NCBI GenBank assembly: GCA_012295275.1
Contig: CM022677.1
Span: forward strand, 10,677,521 to 10,740,020
Length of the DNA stretch: 62,500 bases
Source of the DNA: Chrysomallon squamiferum
Taxonomy: Eukaryota > Mollusca > Gastropoda > Neomphalida > Peltospiridae
Direction: 5' to 3'
Part shown: positions 34,406 through 49,901 of the stretch, piece by piece
Layout of the letters: the number at the start of each line of letters is the position of its first letter
How positions within the stretch are numbered: position 1 is the stretch's first letter
Program-made: the position numbers and the translations under genes
Notes under the pieces: model-generated
Told to the model about the DNA's origin: nothing
Databases searched by the model: none
Seen by the model: the letters and a program-made list of their open reading frames with translations, nothing else

Positions 34406-35624
34406 CTGAAACAATAAATAAATAAATAAATAAAAAAAAAAAATAAATAAAAAAAAAAAAAAAATAAAAAATAAATAAATAATTAAATAAATAAATAAAG
34501 TACATAAATAAAAATAATAAATATTAAAATAAATTAAAAATTAATATATAAATAAAAAAAAAAATATACAAATAAATTTAAGTATATAAATGAATAAAAC
34601 ATATTAATAATAATATTATAACAATAATGATAACAACGACAGCAACAGCAACAAGATATAAAATAAATTAACTAAATTCAAATAAATGAAATATAAATTA
34701 TATGAAGGAATATGGTTTTAAAAGCCATTATTTATCACTGTCTACATCTTTTTCCACACACACACACATACACACACAGATATATAAATACAAATTTTGA
34801 TAAAATAATTACCAGTATCATCATCAACATGCCAGGATCTTGATCTCTGCGAGTCTGGTCCATCCAGGTACAGCTGGGGTTGTCCCCCTTTGACTGAGCT
34901 CGTAGGATTGTACTTATCCAGAGCAAAGTTGAATGACAGCACTGAATTTAAAATAAACTATAATTACACACAGTTATAAAGGTAACTACATACAGATACA
35001 ATTATAACTATATAATTATAACTTTAGATACAATAATAATTAGATCTTATAATAATTATATATATATATATATACATATGCAAATTTAAATCTTTTCTAA
35101 TGACAATATCAATTAACAGAATATACAGTTATATTTATTACTATATATATAAATATAATAATTATTAGATCTATATATAATTATAATTGTAACTATAACT
35201 AGATTCAATAATAATTAAAATTATAACTATATCCAGTTGTACCAATTCACAATTAATTAAAATGTTTTTCCTGTGTTTGTAGTATTTTTGGGAAAAAAAT
35301 TATTTCTCTGCTTGAAAATGACTTTTTTTCTGTGGTTTGTACTGGATGTTGTTAACTCTCACCAGCAGGGGATGGTATGAACTTCAGCCAGAAAGGTCGA
35401 ATTGGACGTTTTAAAGTCGGATGCCAAAATGGAGCATTTATCACTTCACCTGCAAATATAAAGTAATAAATAAAAAAATTAACTCTGTGTGTGGGTGTGT
35501 GGTGTGGGTGTGTGTATGTGTTTGTGTAAACACAAGTGTGTGGTTGTGTGTGTGTGATAAACACGTGGATTTGTGTACGTTCATTTCACTTTACAGCTTT
35601 TATTTTTGTTACGTTCATCTTTAC

Positions 35625-35686
<62 letters not shown>

Positions 35687-37313
35687 CATCATATTTATCA
35701 TTAAACTAATATTCTATAACTACTAGACTTTATTACAACTAGTTACTAGAAATTATACTTACTATAAATCTCATTAACCATTGCTTGTTGTTTGACTGCT
35801 ACTACTTCTGGGTCCCACATTTGAAGTTGTTTACGATTTGGATGCAGTTGTTGTAGCAGCTTTCGTCTGTACAATATAAAAAGAGGCAGAACACAAATAT
35901 GAAAATATTATTGTGGGGGTTTATTAATGTGGTGAAAATTCTCCTGAGTTTATGTATTTATCAAGGAAGAAACTGACTAAGATTTCAAGAGTCTTATGCA
36001 GCTCTTCGATAATAAATAAATAAATAAATAAATATAAGTGTAAGACTTCAGCTAAAATAAATAAAAATAATAAAACCAAAATTCATGTCAAATTGCAAAA
36101 TTCATAACAAGCAAAAAAAAAAAAAAAAAAAAAAAAACTACCCAAATAATAAAATTATTATAAATATAACTGAATATGGAGAACATATTTTGACCATTTA
36201 TTAATAAATTATCAACAAAATACATGAAGGACAGAATTTTGAATTACAGTTTGAGAAAAATGTTTCTGTTTTCCTGAAAACTGAACAATCATTCTTAACT
36301 GGACAGAAAAATTATCACTCTCACTAATATCCAGGTACTGAATAACAACAATCAGAATAGCTGATTTAAAACAACTGTCAGTAAAGTTCTCCTACCTGAA
36401 GAATTTTCTCCAAGCTAACTGAATGGTGAGAGCAGCTATCTGTTTTTCCCATTCCTCCTCTGACATCTGGAGCCGTCTGACACGAACAGCTTTCTGAGCT
36501 GTAGCAACAAACTCTGACGATTTTTTCTTTTTTCTAACCCAAGTACAATTAATAAATAAAATTGTGTTAGTTACAACAAACATTGATGATTTTTCTTTTT
36601 ACTAAGTAAATTAATAAACAAAAATGCATTAGTTATATACAATAGACATGGACAATTTTTTTTCTTTTAACTGAACAATGTAAAATTAAGAAATACAGGT
36701 GTGTTTTATAATTGTTGAAACTGGTTATGTAAGTTCCATGAGACAAATAGTGAAGATGTCTTTCTTTTTCTTAACTCAATAAATTAATAAATATAAGTGT
36801 GTATAAAGTTATATGAATTTTATTACAACAATAATGAAGATTTTTATTTTTCTTAAACCAAGAAAAATTAATAAATAAAAGTATTATTATAAGTTTCAAC
36901 AAATAGGGAACATTATTATTTTCTTTTTTTTTTCCTGTACAATGTAAAATTAATAGGATAAATGTTGGTTGGTTGTTTTAGTATAAACAATAAACACTGA
37001 AGATGTTTCCTTTATTCTAAATTATGTAAAATTAATAGATAATAAATAAAAAAGTGAGTCAGTGAAAAAAGACAGGAAAGTGTTGAAATGAGAGAAGGGA
37101 CAGGACAGGTGAAGAGGGAAGAAAGCAACAGACAGACAGACACACACACAGACACAAACATATGAAAAGTTTGTTAATAAATAAAATTTAATTAAATGTA
37201 CATTTTGAAATAAAATAAAAGGAAACAAATATGGTAATTAATGTAGATTTTTTACTTACATCAAATCTGTTTTATGCCTGTAAAAAGAAATTTAATTACA
37301 AATAATATCAGTA

Positions 37314-37365
<52 letters not shown>

Positions 37366-37493
37366 TATGCCACCAATAATAATAAAAATAAATGTGTTAA
37401 TAATAATGAATGAATGAATGAATGAATAAATGTTTAATGGCACCCCAGCAGAAAAACAATATATTGGCTATTGGCTGTCAAACAAATGTATAA

Positions 37494-37544
<51 letters not shown>

Positions 37545-37691
37545 TATAATGTAGTATTATTAATGAATATTAAAGTGGTATTATTAATAATAGTAATAAT
37601 GATAATAATAAATGATAACAACAACAGTAAAACAATTCAGTAACAATAATGGTAATAATAATAATAGATAACACTTCTTTTACTGTCTGTG

Positions 37692-37726
<35 letters not shown>

Positions 37727-38708
37727 ATTATGAATAAAAAAGTGTCTCACTTTCTCCACCGAATCTGTATAGTACATGCAGCTCTCTGTTTCTTCTGAAA
37801 GTCTAGACATCTCTCTCTCTCAGACTGCTTCAGTTTCTGGATCTGTTTTTTCTCTGCCAGTACAAGTTGCTCTTCACTCGGCTTATCCTTCTTCCTGCAA
37901 CCAGAGTTTCTGACATTTACAGTGAAGAAAACAAATAATATTAAACAACAATAGCAACAATAATAATAATTATAATAATGATAATTATATAACAATAATA
38001 ATAATATTAATGATAATGATAATGATGATGATACTTATAATATAAAAATACTAATACTAATAATATCAATGGAAATATAAATATTAAATATATACAATAT
38101 ATATCATACAGATAAATAAGAAACAGAAACAAATGGTGTTCATTGTTGTGTGATTTGGAGAAGGTGAGAAAAAGAGAGAGACAGATAAAGAGAGAAAAAG
38201 AGAGAGACAGATAAAGAGAAAAAGAGAAAAAGAGAAATTGAGAGAAAGAGAGACAGATCAGATAAAAATAAATAAAGCAACAAAACAAAAAACAAAAAGA
38301 TACAGTGATAAACAAGAGGAAAAAAATCAACTGTAATAAGACAAAATAGTAATAAATAAATAAATAAATAAATAGGAAAACAAAAACAGAAAAAAAAGAA
38401 AAAAAAAAAGAGAAAAGACAAATAACCAGAAGCAAGAAAAAGAGAAAAAGAATATATTAATAATTTATAATCCTTTATAAGTCACACTAACCTAACAATT
38501 AATGAATATTATTTGTTAAGAACTTTATGCAGATTAAGTTTGAATCTCCTGAGATAATCTAGATTAATAATGTGTGATTAAACAGGTTTAAGACAGGTCA
38601 CAAGTACTCAGTGTTTTATGCCGTTTTGCACAAACACAACAGACTAGTTTATCAAATTACTAATACAGTCAACTCAGTTGTAAATTCTTGATAACCCATA
38701 AACAAACT

Positions 38709-38754
<46 letters not shown>

Positions 38755-38903
38755 AAACAAAACACAAACAAAAGCAAAAACAAAATATAACACGTCATCA
38801 ACAAATTAACATTTACTCACATAAACCTATAAAACAAATATACTTACCAATAAAAGTCAAGCAGAATAAACAAACATTCTGAAAAAATATAACCTTCGTA
38901 CAA

Positions 38904-38971
<68 letters not shown>

Positions 38972-39084
38972 TCACAGCTCAGAAAGCTCTCACTCATACA
39001 AAACACATATAGAATAATTTCAATAATTATGATAACTCAAGAACTTCACAAACCAACAATTGTCTACATTAACATATATAAAAA

Positions 39085-39117
<33 letters not shown>

Positions 39118-40782
39118 AACCCTAGACAAAACACAAACACACACATATACACACAGACAGAAAGTAAAATACTAACTTGAGTAGTGGTGCTGATGCCTTT
39201 GGTGGTGCTACCGCTGTCATGTTGCTGTAGTAGTAATTTCTGCGAAGTTGTAACTAAATTTCACTTTTTACAATCTTTCATTATCTTTTCTTAGCCACCA
39301 TTTTAAAAAATAACCACCAACTACTTAACCAAATGACTTTACTGCAATACTAGATAAAAATAAACAAATAAATAAATAAATAAAAATAATAACAGAAATA
39401 TTAGCAGTTCAAGTTAACAAATAAACTGAATTCAAAAATAAATTATGATTTGCCTTTATATTTGTATACCTGTGAATTTAAATAATTTCACTACTATAAC
39501 TAAAGAATTTCACAACCAGCAAAAGTCTAGAATAATTTCATTAAAGTAGAAATTAAAATTACTTATCAAAAAAGATACTTGGAGTAAGTAAGTACACAAC
39601 TTCACTAGAAAACAAATTTGTCTTGAATAATGTCAAAGAGTTTACAATTCAAAAACGTCACAAAACAAAGTATCCTCTGAGATATTTTATTACAATAGTG
39701 ACTAGTTTAACAAATTAGCCATTCAATGAAATAACTTCATGACTTCTATGGAATAAAAGTGTCATGTACTATTGCACCTCAACAGTTAAACAAAGTGGCA
39801 GTTTGCTCCAGGATAATTTCACTAAATTAATAACTTAACACAACATCATGTATAGTGTGCAATATCAAAAAAAATATTACCTTGAAATTCTATTATAATA
39901 ATTCAAACACCTCACAAACAAGAAGTATAGTCTCTTTAACAAAATTGTTAATATAGCATACTTCACAAGTCTATACTGGAATAATTTCAAAGGTTTTCTT
40001 CTGTAACTCAAGATCTTATCAAAATATGACTGTAGTCCAGCATAATCTTTCCACTTAACAAAATAGTAAATAATGTACAATTACAACTGAACACAAATAT
40101 GAAATAATTTAAAAGGTTATACTATAACGTAACAACTTATAACAATGTCAGATTAGACCAGAATAATTTCATTAATTACTTACTTTAACAAAATAGTCAA
40201 TATATTTATGAATAACTTCACAATAGAACAGCAAACAAAATAATTTCACAGATGTAATATCTGATATATTATTTATCTTAATCAAACAAACAGTCCAGAA
40301 ATATTTTACAAACCACACAACAAATTATCCTGGAGAAATTCTTCCCCACTGTGATAATAATAATAATAATAAAAATAAAATACGTGAGATAAAAAGCTAA
40401 CAGAGCTGACTGAGTTGTGAATACAAAGCCAGGCACGCCTCACTGACCAATCTCTCTTTGTTAGTTATAAATATTGACTGTGTGAGAAAACAGAGTAAGG
40501 GGATTATTTACAGTGCGTTCAGTTCTGTGGTAAGGTTACAGTCTGTTCTGGTCCTCTAGTTCATTCTCTCAGTCCTTTTCTCTCTCTCTCTCATTCTTTC
40601 TTTATTTCTCTTCCTCTTGGTCTCTGTCTTTTTCACACACACACACACACACACACTTACAAAACAAGCATATTATAAAAATACACAAAAATAAAAGACA
40701 CACACACATTCTAATATACATACAGATACTGATAACCTTGTCCATACATATACTTATACATACACACAACACAAACACAAAC

Positions 40783-40813
<31 letters not shown>

Positions 40814-42512
40814 CATACATACAAAAACATATCATCCACCCTCATATACCAATGCTAACTGACACACAAACACTGAAAATGAACACAAACCGTTTTGCAG
40901 TGTTTTTCTGTGCCTTGCTTTGCCTGTGACAGTGAAGCGTGTCTGTGTGAGGGACACTGCTGTCTGCTGTACAGCTGTCTGTGCACTCTTTCTCATCCTT
41001 CTTCTTTCCCACATCTTCTTTCTTCCTGCACTCCTCCACAGCTCTCTTCCTAAGAAAACACAAAAATTAATTTTTTTGTTTCCTTTACTGAAGAGAAATT
41101 ATCTAAAACTCACAACATCCCTCTTTCTAACAAAATACAAAAATTATTTTTATTTATCTTTTTACTGAACAGTCCAAAAATCACAATTCCTTTACCTAAC
41201 AAAATAATAATAATAAAAAATAATAATAATAACTTTTTTATTTTATTTTTTTCCTTTAGTGAACAAATTCTGTAAAGAACAAAAATAGTCTAAAAATCAA
41301 TTGTTACTGTGAAAGGGATAGGTAAATAATACAATGATATGAAGAAATAGTTGAAACAAGCCATGTTAACATTTGGGGTAACTTAATGGGAGGGTATTCA
41401 GTATAATGATATGAAGACATAATTAAAATCATTAAACTATTCTAAACTCTTAGGACTGCTGTTACTGGGAGGGTATGCAATACAGTGATATGAAGAAATA
41501 ATCTAAACCAATCATTCTAAACTCTTAGGACTGCTGTTATGGGGAAGGTACACAATACAGTGATATGAAGACATAGTCTAAACAAATCATTCTATACTCT
41601 TATGACTGCTGTTACAGGGAGGGTACACAATATAGTGTTATGAAGAAACAGTTTAAATTCTTATAATAATCTACTGACTGCTATATGGCATATTACAAAC
41701 CTTTATTTGAAAAAAGGGATGTGAAAAAAGTAGGACAACTGGTCTAAATATGTTTTTCATATTCAGTGTCTTTGTGGTTTATGTACATCCATGTGTAATT
41801 AGCTTTTTAGTGAGCAAACATTTCTGTGATACAACCAAATAATACATAAAATTTAAAAGCAATAAAAAACAGGTAAAATTTAACTGCTTCATTAATAATT
41901 TTTTGTTTAATAATTTTAATCTACATGTGATATTTATTAAACACATTAAAAATATATTTAAAAAAAAAATTAAAAATGGAAAAGAAAGTTTAAATTACCT
42001 TGCAGCTTCTTTCTTCAAAATTTCGTGTTTCATAAACAAATTTTTTCTCTCTATGAAAGTTTTTCTTACCCTGTACCCACGAAAAGCTGACTGAAAAGTT
42101 AAATAATTTTTATTTAATTAAAATTATTATTAATTTATTCATTTGGGGTAATTTATTCATTTGCCATATAAATTGATCTATATGTGTGTGGATGTGTATG
42201 CACTAGTTTGTGAAGTGTGTATGTGTATAGGTAAATATGTTAGAATCAATTAATGCACTAACCTGTATTTTCTGGGCAGCAATATCCTGAATTCCCGTGA
42301 TAGACAGAGCTCCTTGTTCTATCATGTACTGGGCTACATCGTGGTGTTCTCCCATTAACGCGTAGTCCAGTGGAGTATATCTGAGTAACAATAATAAAGT
42401 ATTTCTGATTTAACCTGTTCTATCCCAATTTCACATTTGTGAACGGAAAATGCCTAGCAAATGATTGTCTGCTAGCAACATCCATAGCTCATATGGTTCT
42501 GTCATGTGGGTG

Positions 42513-42557
<45 letters not shown>

Positions 42558-43350
42558 TTTAATTCCAAAACACGATAAATGCAAAAATCTAAATTTAAAA
42601 AAAAAAACACAATCAGAAGTTCAGCATTTGACAGCTTTTCAATGCCCCATCATCATTTTCCCCAAAAATCTATATGCACTGCTGATCTATACAGTAGACT
42701 ATAGACCTTTGTTCCATAACGTGATAAACTCCAGACCAGAAATAGTCATTTTTTTCAAAACAAAGAAATAGATTTATAGCATTTTTGAATCAAACTCTTC
42801 GTATCATTCTGTCTATATTACTCTGTAACCGTTTCTTTCTCTCCCTCTCTCTCTTTCCATATGTCTTTTTTCTCTTTTTCTGTGTAAAAATTAATTAATC
42901 CTTTCTGTACCAAATCATTACCTGTCTTCTGTGAACTCCAAGTGGTTGACGTAAGCCATGTGTTCCAGTAACAGTTTCACTGTGTCCATGTGACCTTTAC
43001 TGCATGCCCAGTGTAAAGATGTCATCCCCTTAAAGACATTTAGATATATATATATAATCAATAATAACATACTTATATAGTTATTTTAATAGCTATTCAA
43101 GATAATTTTTTTAGATATTGGACATTATATTGGCTGTTTTGTTAAGTTTTTCAGTTATTACTTTAGTGAATTTATTCTGGACTTGATTTGTGAGGATTTT
43201 GTATTACAATTGCTATTACTCTAGTTTGTTTTATCTATAGAATTCTGAAGATATTGCACACTATATTGGCTGGTTTGTTAAATAAATAGGAAGATAGAAC
43301 TTTTGATTTGTAATGTGCAGATTTTTTCCTGATTTTTTTACAAATGATAT

Positions 43351-43427
<77 letters not shown>

Positions 43428-43759
43428 TTACATATATATAATCAATAATAACATACTTATATAGTTATTTTAATAGCTATTCAAGATAATTTTTTTAGAG
43501 ACATTAAGTTAAGTTTTTCAGTTATTACTTTAGTGAATTTAGACTTGATTTGGAGGATTTTTGTATAACAAGAGTTTGATCTATAGAAGAAGAGATTGGC
43601 TGGTTTGTTAAATAAATAGGAAGATAGACAGAGAGACAGACAGTGAGAGAGAGGGAGAGTGAGAGAGAAAGAGAGAGAGAAGAGAGAGAGACAGAGAAGA
43701 CAGAGAGAGAAAGAGAGAGAGAGAGAAACAGACAGAGACACAGAGAGAAACAGACAGAG

Positions 43760-43792
<33 letters not shown>

Positions 43793-44937
43793 ACTACCTC
43801 ACTGTCCTGTGTGTTTGGGTCTGCTTTGTGTTCGAGTAGAACTGACATACAGTTGACGTAGCCGCCATATGCAGCACACTGGATTGGTGTACGACTGAAA
43901 CACAGCATCAATAAATACAACTTAACTTCTTTATACACAGAAACACGTGCGAGCCAGTCAGTGAGGTGTAGGTTTGTGTTTGTGGGACTGAGAGTTTGAG
44001 TGGTTTTGTGTGTTTGTCTGTGTGTGTGTGAATCATATAGCAAAAAACAAATAAATATAAAACAGAATAAAATAAAATAGAGAGTAGCAAGTGTTTGTAA
44101 ATATATGAGTGATAAGTCTTTATCTATGTATATATTTATGTGTGTCTGTGTGTGTGTGTGTGGATGTTTTTATGAATATCTGTAGGTATGTATGTATGAC
44201 AGTCTGCCTTCTTATCTTTCTATCTGTCTGTATGGACTAGTAGATGGAGGCATATAAGCTTTTACATACATGTGAAATGATGGGTAAAATAACTGGTGGT
44301 TATTTCAGTTATAAAAAATTTGTTGTAGAATTTACCCAGAGTTGTCTCTTATGTTAGGATCCACTCCGTAGGTTATCAGAGTTTGACAAATATAGGCATG
44401 GCCACCAAGAGCTGCCCTGAACAAAGAAAAAATATATATTTATATAAATATATTAAGACATTAGTAAATGAATAGTTGTCTTTCACTACTTGTGAAGACA
44501 CAGGATTAGTACAGCTCACATTCAGATACTCTGTAAATGCATACAATAGAATGAAATTAATTAATGGTATACACATAGCAGTGGTGTAATTAATTACACT
44601 GACCACTTAACGCTATCACAACAAGTCTACTCTGTATTATCTATTGTTGATAATAAACAGATTACAAAACCAGGAAGACAGGAAATGAAATACAGTTGTT
44701 TTTAGCAATAAGCACCTGCCACACAAGCAAAGATAGCCTGAGTTAATCTTTCAGGATCTGGCTAAAACGGAACCACTACCAAAATGGAACAATTTTCTTT
44801 GGCTAGGCTATATGGCAAGAACATAATTTTCCATAATTATTCCATAGCCAAGGTAACAAAATCTGATTTTTCAAAAGTTTTAAGGTCTTGTTTAAAAACT
44901 GTGACAAATTTCCTAAACTTTCCAAAAGACGAACTCT

Positions 44938-44977
<40 letters not shown>

Positions 44978-47900
44978 TTAATACATACATGATTAATGAC
45001 AAAAGCACACATACATACAAAGACAAGAACAGATGTACACTTAAAAAGAAAAAAAGAAGATAAATAAAGATTAACTTTGTTTTTGATTGTACATAATTGA
45101 AAATATACAGAGAGAAAAAAAAAATTAAAAGATTGAAAACTAGTTTATATACTGTTCTACATGGTTTTCTACAAGACTTGAAATTTATATTCTTACATTC
45201 ACAGAATCCTTTTCAGTTACAATGTAAAAATCAGTGTTACTCTTGCTTTCAAAACTCCTGTATAACATTCCTACTTAAGTAAAGACAGGACAGTAATTAC
45301 CAGTGTAAAGGAGACCTGCCATCTTGATCCAGTATGTCAACTTTTGCTTTGTTGTCTATTAGAGTGTGTACCACGTCAGTGTGGCCCATTTCACACGCCC
45401 TGAACAGTGGGGTGTGCTTCATCAAGTCCGGGCAGTCTATCTGTGCCCCGTGGTCAAGCAGAATCTTGACCGTAGAGGAGTGACCAGAGAGCGAGGCAGC
45501 ATGGAGAGCTGCAATATAAAAACAGGGTTGAGTTAGGCATGTTTCTTTTATGTAAAGTTGTCAACATGTCTTACACATCTGTCAACCTTGTCAATGTCAA
45601 CTGAATGAATTTACTTCACATCAGCTTGTTCAGTGACAACTTAATATCTTACATGCCTATTATTCTATTTTATGTAAATCTGCTTAGAATCATTTGAATG
45701 TGTCATATGTCTATTTTGTGTCAACCTACTTAATGTCAACTCATGAGTTACCTGTCTGTATTACAGGACAACCTGCTCAGTGTCCTGATATGTTATCTGC
45801 CTTTAGTAATTAATATTAGTGAGGTTTTATATTTTCCGTTGTTTTTTCAGAATACTCAAACATATGGGAAATTCTGCTGCAAAAAAAGTCTGATTTATTT
45901 TCAATGTCAACTTGTTCAATGTCAATTTATTGTCAGTTTAATTATCTTTTATATTTTTGTCAACCAGCTGTCTTAATCAATGTCTTATTCAGTATGCTCA
46001 AACTGATTAAATAATATAGGAATAAAATATTTTAATGTCATTATCAACATACCTGTGCCACCATTTTTGTCAACCTGCTGAATGTCGACTAAATGTCTGA
46101 GGAAAACTCTGATGACATCGTCGGCACCTTTCCCTGCGGCCCACATGAACGCTGACCTTCCCTCCACATCAGACTCGTCAGTAACAAACTTCCTTGATAA
46201 AAACACCTCCACTGTGTCCTGCAAAACATTTGGAATATTATCTTTTTCATACATTTATAGTTTAAATGGCAAAGATGTGAGAAACCTCCCCAGGGTACAC
46301 ATGCCACATTTAAACTATTATTATTATTCTTTTACAGTACCGTACTATGCAACAGTTTTAAATGGTTTTAAAAAGAAATTAAATTCATTTTGAATTATAA
46401 CATAATATGTGGCAATTGTTTAAATTTACTAGAGATATTTCTAAGTTGTTGTCTCTGTCTATCTGTATCTCTCACTCACAATGTGTCTCTATAACGTTTC
46501 ACTGACAGTGTCTCTTTCTTTATCTTATTCACAGAATCTTTCTTTGTCTTTCTCTGACTTTATTTGTCTCTATAATTTCTCTCTCTTGGTGATATCTGTC
46601 TCCCTGTGTATCTTAATCTGACAATGACAATAATCTGACAATAATCTCAAAATATCGCTAACTTAAAATGTCTCTCAGTGTCTCTGTATCTGTATTTGGT
46701 TGTCTGTTTGACTGTCTCTTTTTGTGTCTTTCACTTCTTAACATTTTCGTTCTCACTCAATGTTCTCTCTTCAACACACACACACACACAGACAACCATA
46801 TATACACACACATATAAAATATGCATTAAATTACCAGCTATTATAATTTGAATCTACAAAGTGATATTCAGTTATTGTAAAGTATGTTTATTTACTACAG
46901 GTATGTAATAAACTAAATGTAATAAACTAAATAGTTCACTCACATCATAGTTGTTCTGAGCTGTATAGTGATGTTCAGTTATTGTAAAGTATGTTTATTT
47001 ACTACAGGTATGTAATAAACTAAATAGTTCACTCACATCATAGTTGTTCTGAGCTGTATAGTGATGTTCAGTTATTGTAAAGTATGTTTATTTACTACAG
47101 GTATGTAATAAACTAAGTAGTTCACTCACATCATAGTTGTTCTGAGCAGCGTAGTGTAACGCTGTAGCACCATTTGAGTCTGAACTCGTGTAATCAGCGT
47201 TGTTGTCTAACAGAATTCCAACTATCTTTGAATGTCCTGAAAAAACACTGGTATTAATAACTAAAGGTATTTATCTATGATAGATAGTCAGATAGACAGA
47301 TAGATAGATAGAGAGATAGATAGATGGATAGATACATAGATTGATTGATAGATAGATAGATAGATAGATAGATTAAAAGGTATCTTGACAGAAATAGATG
47401 AGACAGAGATAGCTAGACAGATGATACTGATAGATAAATAAATATAGATAAATAGATCAGTAGATCAGTAGATTAAAAGAGAAACAGAGAAATAGCTAGG
47501 TGATGAGATTCGGTAACAGATAAAGATAGATAGAAAGGTGGACTAAGAGAGCGAGACAAAGAAAGCTATCAATAGCTTCAGAAAAAGATAAAGACCAAGT
47601 ATGAGACAAACTCAGAATTTAAATATACTTTATATGTTTTTTATACATGGATTAAAAACAAGGATGTAACCAGTGTTTATCAGAGAAATGAAAAGCACTA
47701 ACCTAGAACAGCTGCCCAGTGTAGAGGAGTACGAAACATGTTATCTAAAGCAGAAACATTACATTTCTCAATGGAAGTCTGAAAGAGAAACAAATGCATA
47801 ATATATATATACACATATATCAAAGTGTATGAATACATGTTTTGTGTGCCTGTATGTATGAGTGTGTGTGTATCTGTGTGACTGAGAGAAGATAGAGAGA

Positions 47901-48227
47901 TACAAAGAGAAAGAAAGAGAAAAAATGATGAGATAATAGACAAACAGACAGATTAATATATAGGTAGATAGACTGATACAGAGAAAGATTTATACATAGA
48001 CAGACAGACAGATACGTAAGTAGCCTGGTGGACGGATAAACAGAGTGAAATGAAACAAAACTAACAAGCAGGTTGACAATACTCTCGTTGCCGTCTGCCA
48101 CTGAGAGGTGTAAAGCTGTGCGTCCTTCGTAATCCTGCCAGTTTATAACACTTGGTGTCGTCTGCTGTAAATAAACATGTCTTACTCTATTTACAATAAT
48201 TTTTTTATATGTATGTAAGCTGCCCAG

Positions 48228-48268
<41 letters not shown>

Positions 48269-49869
48269 GGCCTTTACATATACACACATATGCATACAGA
48301 GACAAACACTTGCTATACACACAAACACACACACACACAACACACACACAGACATACACACACTTACTTATTTAGACTTACAAGAATCAAGCGACTTACA
48401 TATACACACATATGCATACAGAGACAAACACTTGCTACACACACACACAAACACACACAGACATGCACAGACACAGGTACACACACACATATTTATTTAG
48501 ACTTACAAGAATCAAGCGACTTACATATATACACATATGCATACAGAGACAAACACTTGCTACACACACACACAGACAACACACACATTTATTTAGACTT
48601 ACAAGAATCAAGCGAACACACAACACAGCCTGAGGGTCGCGACTGCTGGCTGCCCAGTGAAGAGGAGTTTTTCCTTCAATGTCTGGAATTCCAATATTAG
48701 AGTCTTGTTTTATCAACATCTTTACATGCTCCAAGTTGCCATATGATGCAGCCCAGTGTAATGCAGTCCTCTGAAGTTATTATAATTTCAAATGAAAAAC
48801 ATATGAGTGTAATGCAGTCCTCTGAAGTTATTATACTTTGAAATCAAAAAGACTGCTAATGAAAAAGGAAACATGCTAGCAGATTGTGGGTTAAAATTAA
48901 CATTTTTTTAAATTAGCTTGGCCACAACAATCCTGCAGATATGCAAATAGTGCAGTTTCTCAGAACAATTACAATAATTTAGTTTAATCATGAGACTGAT
49001 GTAACTTGAAACTCCATTTAAGAACAGTAAAATCTGATTACTCTATTCTAGCAGGCCCACTATGTCTCCAAACTGCTAAAAACATACTAGTTATAGAATT
49101 TAAGGATCATGCTACTACCCATGTAAATAATGAGATACTATTACAGTATTCTACTACTACATGCCACCAAATCTTTCTAATTACCACTAAAGCCAGTGTA
49201 AATCTAACTACTACAGTATTATAATATCCTCTATGCTTTTTAAGAATGTCTAAAACATATAAATTGTGGTTATAACATACATAATATTCAAAATAAGTGT
49301 CTAAATTTAAATGTATTTCAAAAAAACCATGTAAATCATTCTAACAACATTATGATTATATTTTACTGCAAAATAATTTTGTTAATAAATACTTATTTTG
49401 AATGTCAAATTCATACAGAAATCAAATGCTTGCCTTATTTTTATCCTGATCATCCATCTCACCAGGAGTGAGTTGCCGTAGCAACAAGGCCATGCATTTT
49501 GGTAGTTTGTGCCTGGTGCATAAATGAAGAGCAGTCTGACCTTCATTGTCCTTGATTCTGCAGTCTGCTCCCTTTGATAGTAGAAGTTTGAGTAGTCGAT
49601 AGTTGCCCTGAATGAATGAATAAATGAATAACCAACATATACTAAACATGTATGATCTAAATAAGTAAATAATTAACCAAACTAACAACAAAATAGAGGG
49701 AACATAGAACTGTCATCTGTGCAGGTGATATCCAAGTTTCTTGATACTGAATAAATAAATAAATAAATAAATAAATTCATCTTCCATGATAGTATCATAA
49801 GGTACGCAAAAAAATTATAATAAATAAATAAATAAATTTGATATCTATCCGTCTCCGTCTCTCTCTGTC

Positions 49870-49901
<32 letters not shown>

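Noticed and set aside
43481-43765. Ser/Leu-rich ORFs around (GA)n
   Set aside because: Translations of microsatellite sequence.
48209-48700. 163-codon His/Thr ORF
   Set aside because: Frame read through (CA)n runs opposite INVS exon 5.
49006-49224. 72-codon ORF in an INVS intron
   Set aside because: No recognisable protein feature; unique intron sequence.
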